Below, one piece after another: positions 18,888 to 27,579 of a stretch of 50,759 bases of DNA. The DNA lies in NCBI GenBank assembly GCA_029289265.1, contig JARFTX010000021.1, positions 1-50,759 on the forward strand, written 5' to 3'. Origin of the DNA: Gammaproteobacteria bacterium. GTDB lineage: Bacteria; Pseudomonadota; Gammaproteobacteria; Burkholderiales; Rhodocyclaceae. Numbering within the stretch: the first letter of the stretch is position 1; the number at the start of each line of letters is the position of its first letter. The notes under the pieces were generated by a model. It ran no database searches and was not told the origin of the DNA. It saw only the letters and a list, made by a program, of their open reading frames with translations. The position numbers and the translations under genes are program-made.

Positions 18888-19748
18888 TCAGCCGTGACGG
18901 CCGAGCCACTGGCCGCCCGAGACGCGCTCGGTGCCGGCCAGATCCTTCCATGATGCGATCGACGCAAATCCCGCGTCGGTGAGCAGGCCGCGCACCCGGG
19001 CGGCTTGATTGTAGCCGTGCTCGAGAAAGAGCCACCCGCCCGGTTCCAGATGGGGCGGCGCCGCGGCGACGATCTCGGCCAAGTCGTCCAGCCCCTCGGG
19101 TCCGGAGGCGAGCGCGGTCGGCGGCTCGAAGCGGACATCGCCCTCGGCCAGATGCGGGTCGTCGGACGCGACGTAAGGCGGATTCGCGACGATCAGCTCG
19201 AAGCGCTCTCCCTCCAGCGCCCCGAACCAGTCGCTCTGCACGAACGAGACGCTCGCATGCAGGCGCGCGGCGTTGGCCATCGCGACCAGCAACGCCTCGC
19301 GCGAGCGGTCCACCGCGGTCACGTCGGCACCGGCGAGTTCCTTGGCGAGGGCGATCGCCAGCGCGCCGCTCCCGGTGCCCAGGTCGAGCACGCGAACGCT
19401 GCGCCGCGCCGCGAAATGCGCCAGGGCAAGCTCCACCAGCAATTCGGTCTCCGGCCTCGGAATCAGGACAGCCGGCGTGACGAGAAACCCGAAACCGTAG
19501 AACTCGCGCTCACCGACCAGGTAGGCGATCGGCTCGCCAGCCTCGCGCCGCTCGATCAGCAGGCGATATTCAGCCCAGTCGCTGGGATCGAGTTGCGCCT
19601 CGGGATGCGCTGCCAGCCAGGCCGCCTGGCATTGGAGCACGTGGCGGAGCAGGATCCGGGCATCCATCCCGGCGACGCGCGCCCGCGCCCACCGCAGTGC
19701 GGTGGCGACATCGGGACGCGCGGGGGTGTCCAGTTCAGTCTCCCGCAA
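18888..19748 (-). CDS. prmC: Peptide chain release factor N5-glutamine methyltransferase
   Basis: A 286-residue SAM-dependent enzyme that methylates the Gln of the GGQ motif in RF1 and RF2, raising termination efficiency. The N-terminal helical domain includes [15 protein letters not shown]. The Rossmann domain has [10 protein letters not shown] and the catalytic Asn-Pro-Pro-Tyr. The start codon overlaps the end of prfA, its substrate gene, by 14 bp. It is convergent with pyrC' over a 78-bp gap with no obvious terminator. Confidence 0.96.
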   Translation of the reverse strand: MRETELDTPARPDVATALRWARARVAGMDARILLRHVLQCQAAWLAAHPEAQLDPSDWAEYRLLIERREAGEPIAYLVGEREFYGFGFLVTPAVLIPRPETELLVELALAHFAARRSVRVLDLGTGSGALAIALAKELAGADVTAVDRSREALLVAMANAARLHASVSFVQSDWFGALEGERFELIVANPPYVASDDPHLAEGDVRFEPPTALASGPEGLDDLAEIVAAAPPHLEPGGWLFLEHGYNQAARVRGLLTDAGFASIASWKDLAGTERVSGGQWLGRHG

Positions 19749-20814
19749 GCTCGGCCAGCAGACCGGCTTGATGTTCGACGGTGAGCGCGTCGATCAACTC
19801 GTCGAGGTCGCCGTCCATCACCGCATCGAGCTTGTAGAGCGTGAGATTGATGCGATGGTCGGTGACGCGCCCCTGCGGAAAGTTGTAGGTGCGGATGCGC
19901 TCCGAACGATCGCCGCTGCCGACCAGGCCCTTGCGCGTGGCCGCCTCCTGCGCCTGCTGGGCACGCACCTGGGCGTCGTGCAGGCGCGCGGCGAGCACCG
20001 ACATGGCCTGGGCGCGGTTGCGATGCTGCGAGCGATCGTCCTGGCACTCGACGACGATGCCGGTCGGCAGATGGGTGATGCGCACCGCCGAATCGGTCTT
20101 GTTGATGTGCTGGCCGCCCGCGCCGCTCGCGCGGAAGGTGTCGATCTTGAGATCGGCCGGGTTGATGCTGATCTCCAGCAGCTCGTCGGCCTCGGGCATC
20201 ACCGCGACCGTGCACGCCGAGGTGTGGATACGCCCCTGCGTCTCGGTCACCGGCACCCGCTGGACGCGGTGGCCGCCTGACTCGAACTTGAGCCGCGCGT
20301 AGGCGCCGTTGCCGATCACTCGGGCGATGACCTCCTTGTAGCCGCCCAGATCGGACTCGCTCACCGACACCAGCTCGACTTTCCAGCGCAGCCGTTCCGC
20401 ATAGCGCGTATACATGCGAAGCAGGTCGCCGGCGAACAGCGCCGCCTCCTCGCCGCCGGTGCCGGCACGTATCTCGAGGAACAGATTGCGATCGTCGCTG
20501 GGGTCGCGCGGCAGCAGCGCGCGCTGCAGCTCGGACGCGAGCGCCTCGAGCCGCAACTCGGCGTCCTCGACCTCGGCCTGGGCGAGTTCGCGCATCTCCG
20601 GATCGGCGAGCAGCGCACGCGCACCGGCCACGTCGCCCTCGGTCTTGCGATACGCCGCATAGAGCGAAACGACCGGCTCGATCTCGGCACGCTCCCGCCC
20701 GAGTGCGCGAAACGCGTCCATGTCGCGGCCCAGCTCCTCGGAGGCGAACTCGCGGTCGAGTTCCTCCAGACGGCTGGCGAGTTGTTCGAGCTTGTCTCGG
20801 ATGCTGGATTTCAT
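19735..20814 (-). CDS. prfA: Peptide chain release factor 1
   Basis: A 359-residue class I release factor that reads UAA and UAG. The peptidyl-transferase motif Gly-Gly-Gln is at 233-235, inside [13 protein letters not shown]. This is the numbering of E. coli RF1. The recognition loop Pro-Val-Thr-Glu lies in the segment Val-Gln-Arg-Val-Pro-Val-Thr-Glu. It is the middle gene of hemA-prfA-prmC, an arrangement conserved in many proteobacteria, 78 bp downstream of hemA. Confidence 0.97.
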   Translation of the reverse strand: MKSSIRDKLEQLASRLEELDREFASEELGRDMDAFRALGRERAEIEPVVSLYAAYRKTEGDVAGARALLADPEMRELAQAEVEDAELRLEALASELQRALLPRDPSDDRNLFLEIRAGTGGEEAALFAGDLLRMYTRYAERLRWKVELVSVSESDLGGYKEVIARVIGNGAYARLKFESGGHRVQRVPVTETQGRIHTSACTVAVMPEADELLEISINPADLKIDTFRASGAGGQHINKTDSAVRITHLPTGIVVECQDDRSQHRNRAQAMSVLAARLHDAQVRAQQAQEAATRKGLVGSGDRSERIRTYNFPQGRVTDHRINLTLYKLDAVMDGDLDELIDALTVEHQAGLLAELAGD

Positions 20815-20892
20815 GGTCTTGGAGGAAGAGCGAGCCCCGACCGACGCGCGCCCGAGCCCGGCGCGGACGCCGCAGCCCGGGACGGCAGCGCG

Positions 20893-22146
20893 CTACTCGT
20901 GGGCGTTCAGATTGAAGAGCTGCCGCACCACGCGGGCCGCGTCGGCCTGCCCCTCGCCCTCGGCCTGATTGAGGAAGCGCGTCGGACCATGCAGGAGCTT
21001 GTTGGCAAGACCCTGGCTCAATGCTTCGAGCACCTGCCGGGGATCATCACCCTTTGCGAGCAACTTCAGTGCGCGGTCGAGCTCGGCCGCCCGCAGCGAC
21101 TCGGCATGACTGCGCAGCGCCCGGATGGTCGGCACCGCATCGCGGGCATGCATCCAGTGAAGAAAACCGTCGACGCGTCCGTTGATGATCTCCTCGGCCT
21201 GCAGCACTGCCTGCTGGCGCGACTCCAGGCCCGCGTCGACCACTTGCGCAAGATCGTCGACGGTGTAGAGGAACACATCGTCGAGCTTGCCGACCTCGGG
21301 CTCGATGTCGCGCGGCACGGCAAGATCGACCATCACCATGGGCCGGTGGCGGCGCGCCTTGACGGCCCGCTCGGCCATGCCCAGACCGAGGATGGGCAAG
21401 GGCGCAGCGGTACAGGAGACGACGATGTCGAACCGCGGCAGCATCTCGCCGATCACATCCAGACGCATCACCTCGGCATTGAAGCGGTCCGCCAGGACAC
21501 GCGCCCGCGCCTCGGTGCGGTTCGCCACCGCCATCTGCCTGGGCTGGGCACCGGCGAAATGCGCTGCGCACAACTCGATCATCTCCCCGGCCCCGATGAA
21601 GAGCACGCGCTGATCGGAGATCCGCTCGAAAATGCGCTCGCACAAATGCACCGCCGCCGCCGCCATCGAGACGATGTTGGCACCGATCGCCGTGCTCGAT
21701 CGCACTTCCTTGGCGACCGCGAAGGTGTTTTGGAAGAGCTTGTGCAGCAGCGTGCCCAGCGTCCCGGCGTCTTCGGCGCGCCGGACGGCTTCCTTCACCT
21801 GGCCGAGAATCTGTGGCTCGCCCAACACCATCGAGTCGAGACCGCTGGCGACACGAAAGACATGGCGCACCGCGTCGCGCTGCGGGTAGGAATAAAGATA
21901 CGGGGAGACCTCGGCGAGCGGCACGTGGTGGAACCGCGCCAGCCAGTCGGCCGCCCGCTGGGGCTGCTCGCTCGCGAAATAAAGCTCGGTGCGATTGCAG
22001 GTGGAGAGGATCGCCGCCTCGCGCGCTGCATCGGACTTCGTCAGATCCTGCAGCGCATCTTCCACCCGCTCAGGCTGAAACGCCACGCGCTCACGAATGT
22101 CGAGCGGCGCGGTGTGGTGATTGAGGCCGAGGGCGAAGAGCTGCAT
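20893..22146 (-). CDS. hemA: Glutamyl-tRNA reductase
   Basis: A 417-residue NADPH enzyme that reduces Glu-tRNA to glutamate-1-semialdehyde, the first step of the C5 tetrapyrrole route; HemL (672-1958) does the next. The catalytic Cys lies in [10 protein letters not shown] (about residue 50). The NADPH domain has Val-Leu-Phe-Ile-Gly-Ala-Gly-Glu-Met, and a C-terminal dimerisation helix domain follows. The N-terminus ([14 protein letters not shown]) is standard. A TATACT on the minus strand at 22175-22180 is a possible -10. The gene is divergent from psd. Confidence 0.97.
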   Translation of the reverse strand: MQLFALGLNHHTAPLDIRERVAFQPERVEDALQDLTKSDAAREAAILSTCNRTELYFASEQPQRAADWLARFHHVPLAEVSPYLYSYPQRDAVRHVFRVASGLDSMVLGEPQILGQVKEAVRRAEDAGTLGTLLHKLFQNTFAVAKEVRSSTAIGANIVSMAAAAVHLCERIFERISDQRVLFIGAGEMIELCAAHFAGAQPRQMAVANRTEARARVLADRFNAEVMRLDVIGEMLPRFDIVVSCTAAPLPILGLGMAERAVKARRHRPMVMVDLAVPRDIEPEVGKLDDVFLYTVDDLAQVVDAGLESRQQAVLQAEEIINGRVDGFLHWMHARDAVPTIRALRSHAESLRAAELDRALKLLAKGDDPRQVLEALSQGLANKLLHGPTRFLNQAEGEGQADAARVVRQLFNLNAHE

Positions 22147-22174
22147 GCGTTGGAGCGGTGACGCGTAAGGGCGA

Positions 22175-22180
22175 AGTATA
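22175..22180 (-). promoter_or_regulatory. Possible -10 element of the hemA operon
   Basis: Minus-strand TATACT, 28 bp upstream of the hemA start. No convincing -35 hexamer is seen at 16-18 bp, so this is a partial match only. Confidence 0.35.
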
Positions 22181-22241
22181 TCATCCGCGCATTCCGCCGC
22201 CGGCAGCCTGCCCGCATGCAGGCGAGGGGAGGCACCGCCGG

Positions 22242-22247
22242 TATAAT
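22242..22247 (+). promoter_or_regulatory. Probable -10 element of psd
   Basis: A perfect TATAAT stands out in GC-rich sequence, 30 bp before the psd ATG. The -35 region (around 22219-22224) is poor, so an activator or weak promoter is possible. It is divergent from the hemA candidate about 65 bp away. Confidence 0.5.
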
Positions 22248-22277
22248 CGCGCCCTCTCGTCCCACAAACGTGCCGCC

Positions 22278-23120
22278 ATGTCCGACCGCCTCGCAGTCCT
22301 GCCGCAATACCTGCTGCCCAAGCACGCTCTTACGCGCCTCGCGGGCAATCTTGCCGACGCGCGCGCAGGTCGCCTCACCACCCTGGCGATTCGCTGGTTC
22401 ATCCGCCGCTACGGCGTCGACATGGCGGAGGCGGCGAACCCCGACCCGGCCGCCTACGCGAGCTTCAACGATTTCTTCACCCGCCCGCTGCGCGACGACG
22501 CGCGCACGCTCGCCGAGGCCGGCTTCATCTGCCCGGTCGACGGTGCGATCAGCCAGTGCGGAGCGATCGACGGCGATCAGGTCCTGCAGGCCAAGGGGCA
22601 CGGCTATTCGACCACGGCACTGCTGGGCGGCGACGCCGAGTTGGCGGAACGGTTCCGTGGCGGCCGCTTCGCGACCCTGTATCTGAGTCCGCGCGACTAC
22701 CATCGCGTGCACATGCCTTGCGCGGGTCGCCTTAAGCGGATGATCCACGTTCCCGGCACGCTGTTCTCGGTGAACCCGCTCACGGCAAGGGGCATTCCCG
22801 GCCTGTTCGCTCGCAACGAGCGCGTGGTCTGCATTTTCGAGGGGGAATCGGGTCCGTTTGTCATGGTGCTGGTCGGCGCCACCATCGTCGGCAGCATGGC
22901 CACCGTCTGGCACGGCATCGTCAATCCGCCTCGCCCGGGTCAATTGCGCGAATGGCGTTACGACGACGAAACCCGGGTCCTCGAACGCGGCGAGGAGATG
23001 GGGCGCTTCAGACTGGGATCGACCGTCGTGATGCTGTTCCCGCGCGATCGCCTCGCGTTCCCGCCGGACTGGCACCCCGGGCGCCCGGTGCGGATGGGCG
23101 AGGCGATGGGGGCTGCCTGA
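22278..23120 (+). CDS. psd: Phosphatidylserine decarboxylase proenzyme
   Basis: A 280-residue pyruvoyl enzyme that makes phosphatidylethanolamine at the inner membrane. The self-cleavage motif Leu-Gly-Ser-Thr is at about 246-249, and Ser248 becomes the pyruvoyl group. Other family motifs are Phe-Asn-Asp-Phe-Phe-Thr-Arg (about 63-69), Pro-Val-Asp-Gly and [10 protein letters not shown]. ATG 22278 gives the usual N-terminus ([11 protein letters not shown]). The in-frame ORF upstream of it would cover the TATAAT and has no family similarity. No Shine-Dalgarno is apparent. The stop codon lies within a hairpin shared with the convergent next gene. Confidence 0.95.
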   Translation: MSDRLAVLPQYLLPKHALTRLAGNLADARAGRLTTLAIRWFIRRYGVDMAEAANPDPAAYASFNDFFTRPLRDDARTLAEAGFICPVDGAISQCGAIDGDQVLQAKGHGYSTTALLGGDAELAERFRGGRFATLYLSPRDYHRVHMPCAGRLKRMIHVPGTLFSVNPLTARGIPGLFARNERVVCIFEGESGPFVMVLVGATIVGSMATVWHGIVNPPRPGQLREWRYDDETRVLERGEEMGRFRLGSTVVMLFPRDRLAFPPDWHPGRPVRMGEAMGAA

Positions 23121-23132
23121 CGAACGTCAGGC
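23115..23132. terminator. Hairpin spanning both stop codons of convergent psd and the next gene
   Basis: Perfect 7-bp inverted repeat (GCCTGAC / GTCAGGC) around a GAAC loop. The psd TGA (23118-23120) is in the left arm and the opposing TGA (23127-23129 on the minus strand) is in the right arm. No T-tract follows, so efficiency as a terminator is uncertain. Confidence 0.45.
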
Positions 23133-23429
23133 TCCGCCCTGCCCCGGCGCGGCCGGCTTGTTCTTGCGCGGACGCCGCAGCGATTTTCTGAAGGGTTTGC
23201 GACCGGGATCGCCAGCAGCGGCCGGCGGCTTGCTCCCACCGGGCTGCCCCGACCCGCCCGACGGCTTTCGCCGCGCGCCGGGCTCCGGTGCACCTTCGCG
23301 ATTGACCGGCGACAGCATGATCTCGAGCTCGTTGAGCTCGTCCCACTGCTCGTCGGTTCGCTGGCTGTCGGGTATCGCGAGCAACGCCTGCATGCGCTGG
23401 CGCGGCGATACCTGCTGTGGATCGTTCAT
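23127..23429 (-). CDS. Small hypothetical protein with basic, Pro/Gly-rich C-terminus
   Basis: A 100-residue protein of unknown function. The N-terminal 40 residues look ordered (Ser-Pro-Arg-Gln-Arg-Met-Gln-Ala-Leu-Leu-Ala-Ile-Pro, then Thr-Asp-Glu-Gln-Trp-Asp-Glu-Leu-Asn-Glu-Leu-Glu-Ile). The C-terminal 55 residues are Pro-, Gly-, Lys- and Arg-rich and probably disordered, ending in a basic patch that could bind nucleic acid. ATG 23429 is chosen because an AGGGATG segment 9 nt upstream can serve as ribosome site and the residues upstream of it look like non-coding translation. No signal peptide or membrane segment. Confidence 0.7.
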   Translation of the reverse strand: MNDPQQVSPRQRMQALLAIPDSQRTDEQWDELNELEIMLSPVNREGAPEPGARRKPSGGSGQPGGSKPPAAAGDPGRKPFRKSLRRPRKNKPAAPGQGGA

Positions 23430-23636
23430 GGTGTTTTCATCCCTGTGCAATGCCGGACATGCCGGTCGAGGCGCCGACCGCGGGGTGGGCTGCCTGCGGT
23501 CAGCGCCCGTCTTGCGAGCGCCCGCTCGGCGCGACGAGCGCGCCCACCCCAACCCGCACCGGCACCCGCGCGGCCACCTCCAAGCCTTGCCGACGCGGAA
23601 GCTCGTGCCCTATGAACCAGGCCCAGTGGGCTGTGG

Positions 23637-24008
23637 TTACTGCGCCGGCTTGATGCTGGTCTCTTCCATCAGCAACGGGTACGTATAGCCCGAACCGAAC
23701 ACCCGGTCCAGCACGATCCGCCCCGTCACGGTCACCTGGTCGCCAATCCCAGCGGTATCCTGGCTGGTCACCGTCAGGTCATCGGTTCCGGGGCCGCCCG
23801 TGCCGTCCTGAACGTGCACGAAGTTGCGGCCCATGATGCCGTTATTCACCTTGACGACCTTGCCCGTCACGCTGACCAGCTGACCTGCAAGCGCCGCACG
23901 CTCTTCATAGAGCCCGCCCACGGTCTTGACGACCGCCTGCTCGGCGTGAGCACCCATTGCCCAAATGCCCAGAACCGCCACCACCAGTGCTGCACGAATC
24001 CTTCTCAT
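23637..24008 (-). CDS. Secreted OB-fold-like protein (NrfJ-like)
   Basis: A 123-residue protein with a clear signal peptide (about 1-22, ending Ala-His-Ala). The mature part contains an OB-fold-like core: Leu-Val-Ser-Val-Thr-Gly-Lys-Val-Val-Lys-Val-Asn, Asn-Phe-Val-His-Val-Gln-Asp-Gly-Thr-Gly, and Gly-Asp-Gln-Val-Thr-Val-Thr-Gly-Arg-Ile-Val-Leu-Asp. The arrangement resembles small periplasmic proteins annotated as NrfJ-related or nucleic-acid-binding-like; the true ligand is unknown. A GAAGGGAG precedes the ATG and a TATAAT lies about 60 bp upstream. It is a single-gene unit, divergent from the repeat protein at 24392. Confidence 0.75.
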   Translation of the reverse strand: MRRIRAALVVAVLGIWAMGAHAEQAVVKTVGGLYEERAALAGQLVSVTGKVVKVNNGIMGRNFVHVQDGTGGPGTDDLTVTSQDTAGIGDQVTVTGRIVLDRVFGSGYTYPLLMEETSIKPAQ

Positions 24009-24065
24009 CTAGCCGCTCCCTTCCAGCGTGAAAATCCTGAACAACGCTCGTGAAAATGCGCGTTC

Positions 24066-24093
24066 ATTATAGCGCCGGCCCGAGCGCTCCGAA
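24066..24093 (-). promoter_or_regulatory. Putative promoter of the OB-fold-like secreted protein
   Basis: Minus-strand TATAAT at 24066-24071 with a weak TTCGGA 16 bp further upstream (24088-24093). It lies about 60 bp before the start codon at 24008. Confidence 0.5.
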
Positions 24094-24280
24094 CGTGCGA
24101 CCTGCGTCGCCTCCGATCACTTCGCCGCCCCAAAAATGGGGCAAATCACGCACAACTTAGGGCCTGTGCACCCAGGCGATCACCGCGGCAACCGCGCCGA
24201 CCGCTGCGGCAGCGAACGGCACAGAATGAATTTTCTTTTTGTTCAGACAATTAGCCTCGCACACGGAACGCAGGGCGACT

Positions 24281-24297
24281 CTGGCACGCGCCCTGCT
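24281..24297 (+). promoter_or_regulatory. Sigma-54 (RpoN) -24/-12 promoter of the secreted repeat protein
   Basis: CTGGCACG-N4-CTGCT, with the invariant GG (24283-24284) and GC (24295-24296) exactly 10 bp apart. This differs from the consensus TGGCACG-N4-TTGCW at one position. The expected start is near 24308, giving a leader of about 84 nt before ATG 24392. An enhancer-binding protein and ATP hydrolysis would be needed for transcription. Confidence 0.75.
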
Positions 24298-24391
24298 TAG
24301 TTGTTCTCGCGTGGGAAATTTTTCCTCATACACCCATGACGGCCCAACACCCCGGCCGGACCGCAACCCCCTACCCTCGACGGAGATCACC

Positions 24392-25009
24392 ATGAAAACA
24401 CCGACCCAGACCCTTCGCCTGCACCTCCTCGCCCTCGCAATCTGCGGCCTTGCCGCTACGCCAGTCCTCGCGCAAGCGATTGACGACAACCTCACCGCCG
24501 ACGGCATCAAACTGCGCGGCGACGGATCGGTTGACGACTCACAGCGTGCCGGTTTGCCTTCGACACTGAAGCTGCGCGGCGACGGCTCGATCGACGACTC
24601 GCAACCGGGCGGCGTTCGTGACGGACTCAAGCGACGCGGTGACGGCTCCATCGACGACACGCAGCCCGGCGTGTCCGGCGTCGCCATCAAGCTGCGTGGC
24701 GATGGTTCGATCGACGACAACCACGGCATGCGCGTCCGCGAAGCGGCGACCCGCTTGCACGTCGAACGCAGCGAAAACGGCGAGCGACCCGAGCGGGCTG
24801 AAAGAGCGGAGCGTGCGGAGCGTCCGGAGAAGGCCGAACGTCCTGAAAAGGCCGAGCGAGCGGAACGAGCCGAGCGCCCCGAGAAGGTGGAGCGCGCCGA
24901 GCGTCCCGAGAAAGTCGAGCGCCCCGAGAAAGCCGAGCGCCCCGAGAAAGCCGAGCGCCCGGAGAAAGCCGAGCGCGCCGAGCGGCCGGAAAGAGCCGAA
25001 CGGGGCTGA
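24392..25009 (+). CDS. Secreted repeat protein with RGDGSIDD repeats and a Glu/Arg/Lys/Pro tail
   Basis: A 205-residue protein that I cannot assign to a family. A signal peptide (about 1-28, ending Val-Leu-Ala-Gln-Ala) is followed by a partial motif (Ala-Ile-Asp-Asp-Asn) and four 20-residue repeats, each starting Leu/Ile-Lys-Leu/Arg-Arg-Gly-Asp-Gly-Ser-Ile/Val-Asp-Asp (residues 39-118). The last 78 residues are a highly charged array of Glu-Arg-Pro-Glu-Lys-Ala units. The Asp-rich loop recalls calcium-binding repeats such as those of dockerins, but this is only a resemblance. There is no Cys, TM helix or sorting signal at the C-terminus. GGAGA precedes ATG 24392. A sigma-54 promoter lies upstream and a hairpin downstream, so it is a one-gene unit. 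Confidence 0.8.
   Translation: MKTPTQTLRLHLLALAICGLAATPVLAQAIDDNLTADGIKLRGDGSVDDSQRAGLPSTLKLRGDGSIDDSQPGGVRDGLKRRGDGSIDDTQPGVSGVAIKLRGDGSIDDNHGMRVREAATRLHVERSENGERPERAERAERAERPEKAERPEKAERAERAERPEKVERAERPEKVERPEKAERPEKAERPEKAERAERPERAERG
24506..24745 (+). repeat. Four in-frame 60-bp tandem repeats
   Basis: Units begin at 24506, 24566, 24626 and 24686, each exactly 60 bp. The first half of each unit (Lys-Leu-Arg-Gly-Asp-Gly-Ser-Ile-Asp-Asp) is strongly conserved and the second half varies. Confidence 0.9.
24781..25006 (+). repeat. 18-bp tandem repeat encoding Glu-Lys-Ala-Glu-Arg-Pro
   Basis: Irregular array whose core unit (GAGAAAGCCGAGCGCCCC) is nearly perfect between about 24925 and 24980 and decayed on either side. 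All units keep the reading frame. The near-identity of neighbouring units suggests recent slippage or unequal exchange. Confidence 0.88.
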
Positions 25010-25044
25010 ACTATCTCGGGCCAGCGGCCACGGCTGAACCGACC

Positions 25045-25080
25045 GGCGCAAGGCCCGCCTCCACGGCCGGGCCTTGCGCC
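25045..25080. terminator. 13-bp perfect inverted repeat after the repeat-protein gene
   Basis: GGCGCAAGGCCCG and its exact complement are separated by 10 nt, 36 bp after the stop of the secreted repeat protein and 69 bp from the ltaE stop on the other strand. It is placed to terminate both convergent genes. No T-tract is present. Confidence 0.7.
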
Positions 25081-25148
25081 AGCTCCGCACCGGGCATGGC
25101 GACCGGGTGCCGAACCTGGGTCCGGCCAGCTTTCCGAATCGGCGCGCG

Positions 25149-26201
25149 TCAGTTTGCGTTTGACGGGCCAGCCCCCTGCGGAGCGATCGCGCGGATATCG
25201 GCGAGCAGCGCGTCCACGCTCTGCGGCTCGGTATCCCAGCCGCACATGAAGCGCGCGCCGCCGGCACCGATGAAGGTGTAGAAGCGCCAGCCGCGCGCGC
25301 GCAGGCCGTCGAGCACCGCCGTCGGCAGTTCGCAGAAGACGCCGTTGGCCTCGACCGGGAACATCAGCCGCGCACCCGGGACCTGCTCCAGCCCGGCGGC
25401 GAGGCGCTGCGCCATCGCGTTGGCGTGGCGCGCATGCTTCAACCACGCGCCGTCCTCCAGAATACCCAGCCAGGGCGCGGACAGAAAGCGCATCTTGGAG
25501 GCGAGCTGCCCGGCCTGCTTGCAGCGGTAGGCGAAGTCCTCGGACAACTTGCGGTCGAAGAAGACCACCGCCTCACCCACCGGCAGGCCCATCTTGGTGC
25601 CGCCGAAGCACAACACGTCCACGCCCACCTTCCAGGTGAGCTCGGCCGGAGTCACGCCGAGCGAAGCGAGCGCGTTGGCAAAGCGGGCGCCGTCCATGTG
25701 CACCCGCAGGCCGTGCTCGCGCGCACAGGCCGAGATCGCCGCCACCTCGTCCGGTCGATACACGGTACCGACCTCGGTGCTCTGCGTGAGGGTCACCACG
25801 CGCGGCTTGGGGTAGTGGATGTCGCTGCGGCGCGAGACGACCTCCAGCACCGACTGAGGGGTGAGCTTGCCCTGCGCGCCGGGAGCGGGCAGCAGCTTCG
25901 AGCCGTTGGAGAAGAACTCGGGCCCGCCGCACTCGTCGGTCTCGACATGGGCCAGTTCGTGGCACACCACGCTGTGGTAGCTCTGGCAGAGCGAGGCGAG
26001 CGCGAGCGAGTTGGCCGCGGTGCCGTTGAACACGAAGTAGACGTCGCAGTCGGTCTCGAAGAGCTCGCGCAGGCGGTCGGACACCGTGCGCGTCCACTCG
26101 TCCTCGCCATAGGCCGGGGCATGACCGGTGTTGGCCGCCGCAAGGGCGGCCAACGCTTCCGGGCAGACGCCGGCGTAGTTGTCGCTGGCGAAGTGTTGCA
26201 T
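25149..26201 (-). CDS. ltaE: Low-specificity L-threonine aldolase
   Basis: A 350-residue PLP enzyme that cleaves threonine or allo-threonine to glycine and acetaldehyde. The N-terminus (Phe-Ala-Ser-Asp-Asn-Tyr-Ala-Gly-Val-Cys-Pro) and the PLP lysine K203 in Phe-Gly-Gly-Thr-Lys-Met-Gly-Leu-Pro identify the family. His-Met-Asp-Gly-Ala-Arg-Phe-Ala-Asn-Ala, the conserved cofactor segment, lies about 30 residues before the lysine. It starts 14 bp after the sstT stop and is the last gene of sdaA-sstT-ltaE, a set for taking up and breaking down serine and threonine. Confidence 0.93.
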   Translation of the reverse strand: MQHFASDNYAGVCPEALAALAAANTGHAPAYGEDEWTRTVSDRLRELFETDCDVYFVFNGTAANSLALASLCQSYHSVVCHELAHVETDECGGPEFFSNGSKLLPAPGAQGKLTPQSVLEVVSRRSDIHYPKPRVVTLTQSTEVGTVYRPDEVAAISACAREHGLRVHMDGARFANALASLGVTPAELTWKVGVDVLCFGGTKMGLPVGEAVVFFDRKLSEDFAYRCKQAGQLASKMRFLSAPWLGILEDGAWLKHARHANAMAQRLAAGLEQVPGARLMFPVEANGVFCELPTAVLDGLRARGWRFYTFIGAGGARFMCGWDTEPQSVDALLADIRAIAPQGAGPSNAN

Positions 26202-26215
26202 GGCGCCCCCCCGGT

Positions 26216-27454
26216 TCAGGCGCGTTCCAGATTCAGCGGCTCGCCGCTTTCAGCGGCACAAGCGGCAGCGGTGAAGATGACGTCGGTCGATGAATTGAGC
26301 GCGGTTTCGGCCGAATCCTGCACCACGCTGATGACGAAACCGATCGCGACCACCTGCATCGCCACGTCGGCGTCAATGCCGAACAGCGCGCACGCCATCG
26401 GAATCAACAGCAGCGAGCCGCCGGCCACCCCCGACACGCCGCAGGCAGCGAGCGCGGAGACCACGCACAGCAGCAGCGCCGTCGGGATGTCGACCGGGAT
26501 GCCGAGCGTGTGGGCGGCCGCGAGCGTCATCACCGTGATCGTGATCGCGGCGCCGGCCATGTTGATCGTCGCGCCTAGCGGGATGGAGATCGAGTAGGTG
26601 TCCTCGTGCAGACCCATGCGCTTGCACAGCTCCAGGTTGATCGGGATGTTGGCGGCCGAGCTGCGGGTGAAGAAGGCGGTGACGGCGCTTTCGCGCAGGG
26701 CCGTGAAAACCAGCGGATACGGGTTGCTGCGCAGCTTCCAGAACACGAACAGCGGATTGACCACCAGCGCAACGAACAGCATGCTGCCGACGATCACCAG
26801 CAGCAGGCGGCCATAGCCGAGCAGCGCATCGACACCCGTCTCCCCCATGGTGGCGGCGACCAGGCCGAAGATGCCGATCGGGGCGAAGCGGATCACCCGC
26901 TGCACGATGGACGAGACCGCGTCGGAGAAGTCATTGACCACCTTGCGCGTGCCCTCGCCGGCGTGGCGCAGCGCGACACCCAGACCGATCGCCCACGCCA
27001 GGATGCCGACGAAGTTGGCTTCCATCAGCGCCTTGACCGGATTCGCGACGACGTTGAGCAGCAAGTTCTTGAGCACGCCGAGAATGCCCCCCGGCGGATT
27101 GCCGGCGACGGCCGGCGCATCGAGCACCAGCGCGGTCGGAAAGGTGAAGCTGGCGAGCACCGCCACCAGCGCCGCGGCGAGCGTGCCCAGCAGGTAGAGG
27201 ACGAGCACCGGCCGAATGTGGGTGGGCTCGCCCTGCTTGTGGTTGGCGATGGCGGCTGCGACCAGCACGAACACCAGGACGGGAGCGACCGCCTTCAGGG
27301 CCGCAATGAAGAGGTCGCCGAGCAACGCGACCGACTGGGTCGCCCCGGGTGCGATCAGCGCAAACGCGATGCCCAGCGCCAGGCCGATGGCGATCTGGGA
27401 GATGAGGCTCAAGCGCAGCACTTGATGCAGCGCCGTGGAGGTGGCAGTAGTCAT
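26216..27454 (-). CDS. sstT: Serine/threonine:Na+ symporter
   Basis: A 412-residue inner-membrane transporter of the dicarboxylate/amino acid:cation symporter family. About eight hydrophobic segments and two re-entrant hairpin regions can be traced. Motifs include Thr-Arg-Ser-Ser-Ala-Ala-Asn-Ile-Pro (first hairpin), Gly-Ala-Thr-Ile-Asn-Met-Ala-Gly (TM7) and [14 protein letters not shown] (second hairpin), the SstT pattern. GAGGAGACA precedes the ATG. It lies between sdaA and ltaE and would supply both enzymes with substrate. Confidence 0.94.
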   Translation of the reverse strand: MTTATSTALHQVLRLSLISQIAIGLALGIAFALIAPGATQSVALLGDLFIAALKAVAPVLVFVLVAAAIANHKQGEPTHIRPVLVLYLLGTLAAALVAVLASFTFPTALVLDAPAVAGNPPGGILGVLKNLLLNVVANPVKALMEANFVGILAWAIGLGVALRHAGEGTRKVVNDFSDAVSSIVQRVIRFAPIGIFGLVAATMGETGVDALLGYGRLLLVIVGSMLFVALVVNPLFVFWKLRSNPYPLVFTALRESAVTAFFTRSSAANIPINLELCKRMGLHEDTYSISIPLGATINMAGAAITITVMTLAAAHTLGIPVDIPTALLLCVVSALAACGVSGVAGGSLLLIPMACALFGIDADVAMQVVAIGFVISVVQDSAETALNSSTDVIFTAAACAAESGEPLNLERA

Positions 27455-27579
27455 CGGGGTGTCTCCTCGTGAGTGACTTTATGCTCAGGGGTGCCGGGTA
27501 GGCGTGGCCCCGGCGCTGCCGCAATGGGCGACGTCGGGGTGAAGTGAATCGGTGTGGGTAGCGTTCCGTCGTGCTGCAC

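Larger units (their letters stand above)
24009..24391. other. 383-bp divergent intergenic region with regulatory elements
   Basis: No gene is supported here. It holds a minus-strand sigma-70-like promoter (24066-24093), a small GCCCC / GGGGC hairpin at 24127-24142, an AT-rich tract at about 24226-24253, and a sigma-54-type promoter at 24281-24297. The AT-rich tract and the hairpin lie about 55-80 and 165-180 bp upstream of the expected sigma-54 start site, distances usual for IHF and enhancer sites. Confidence 0.6.

Noticed and set aside
24157..24240. Short minus-strand Ala/Val-rich hydrophobic frame ending at 24157
   Set aside because: It could encode a tiny membrane peptide, but there is no ATG with a ribosome site, and the region overlaps likely regulatory DNA of the sigma-54 promoter.
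24157..25446. Minus-strand ORF with Ala-Phe-Ser-Gly-Arg-Ser repeats across the secreted repeat gene
   Set aside because: It is the complement of the Glu-Lys-Ala-Glu-Arg-Pro repeats and also overlaps the end of ltaE; the plus-strand gene has a signal peptide, ribosome site and promoter.
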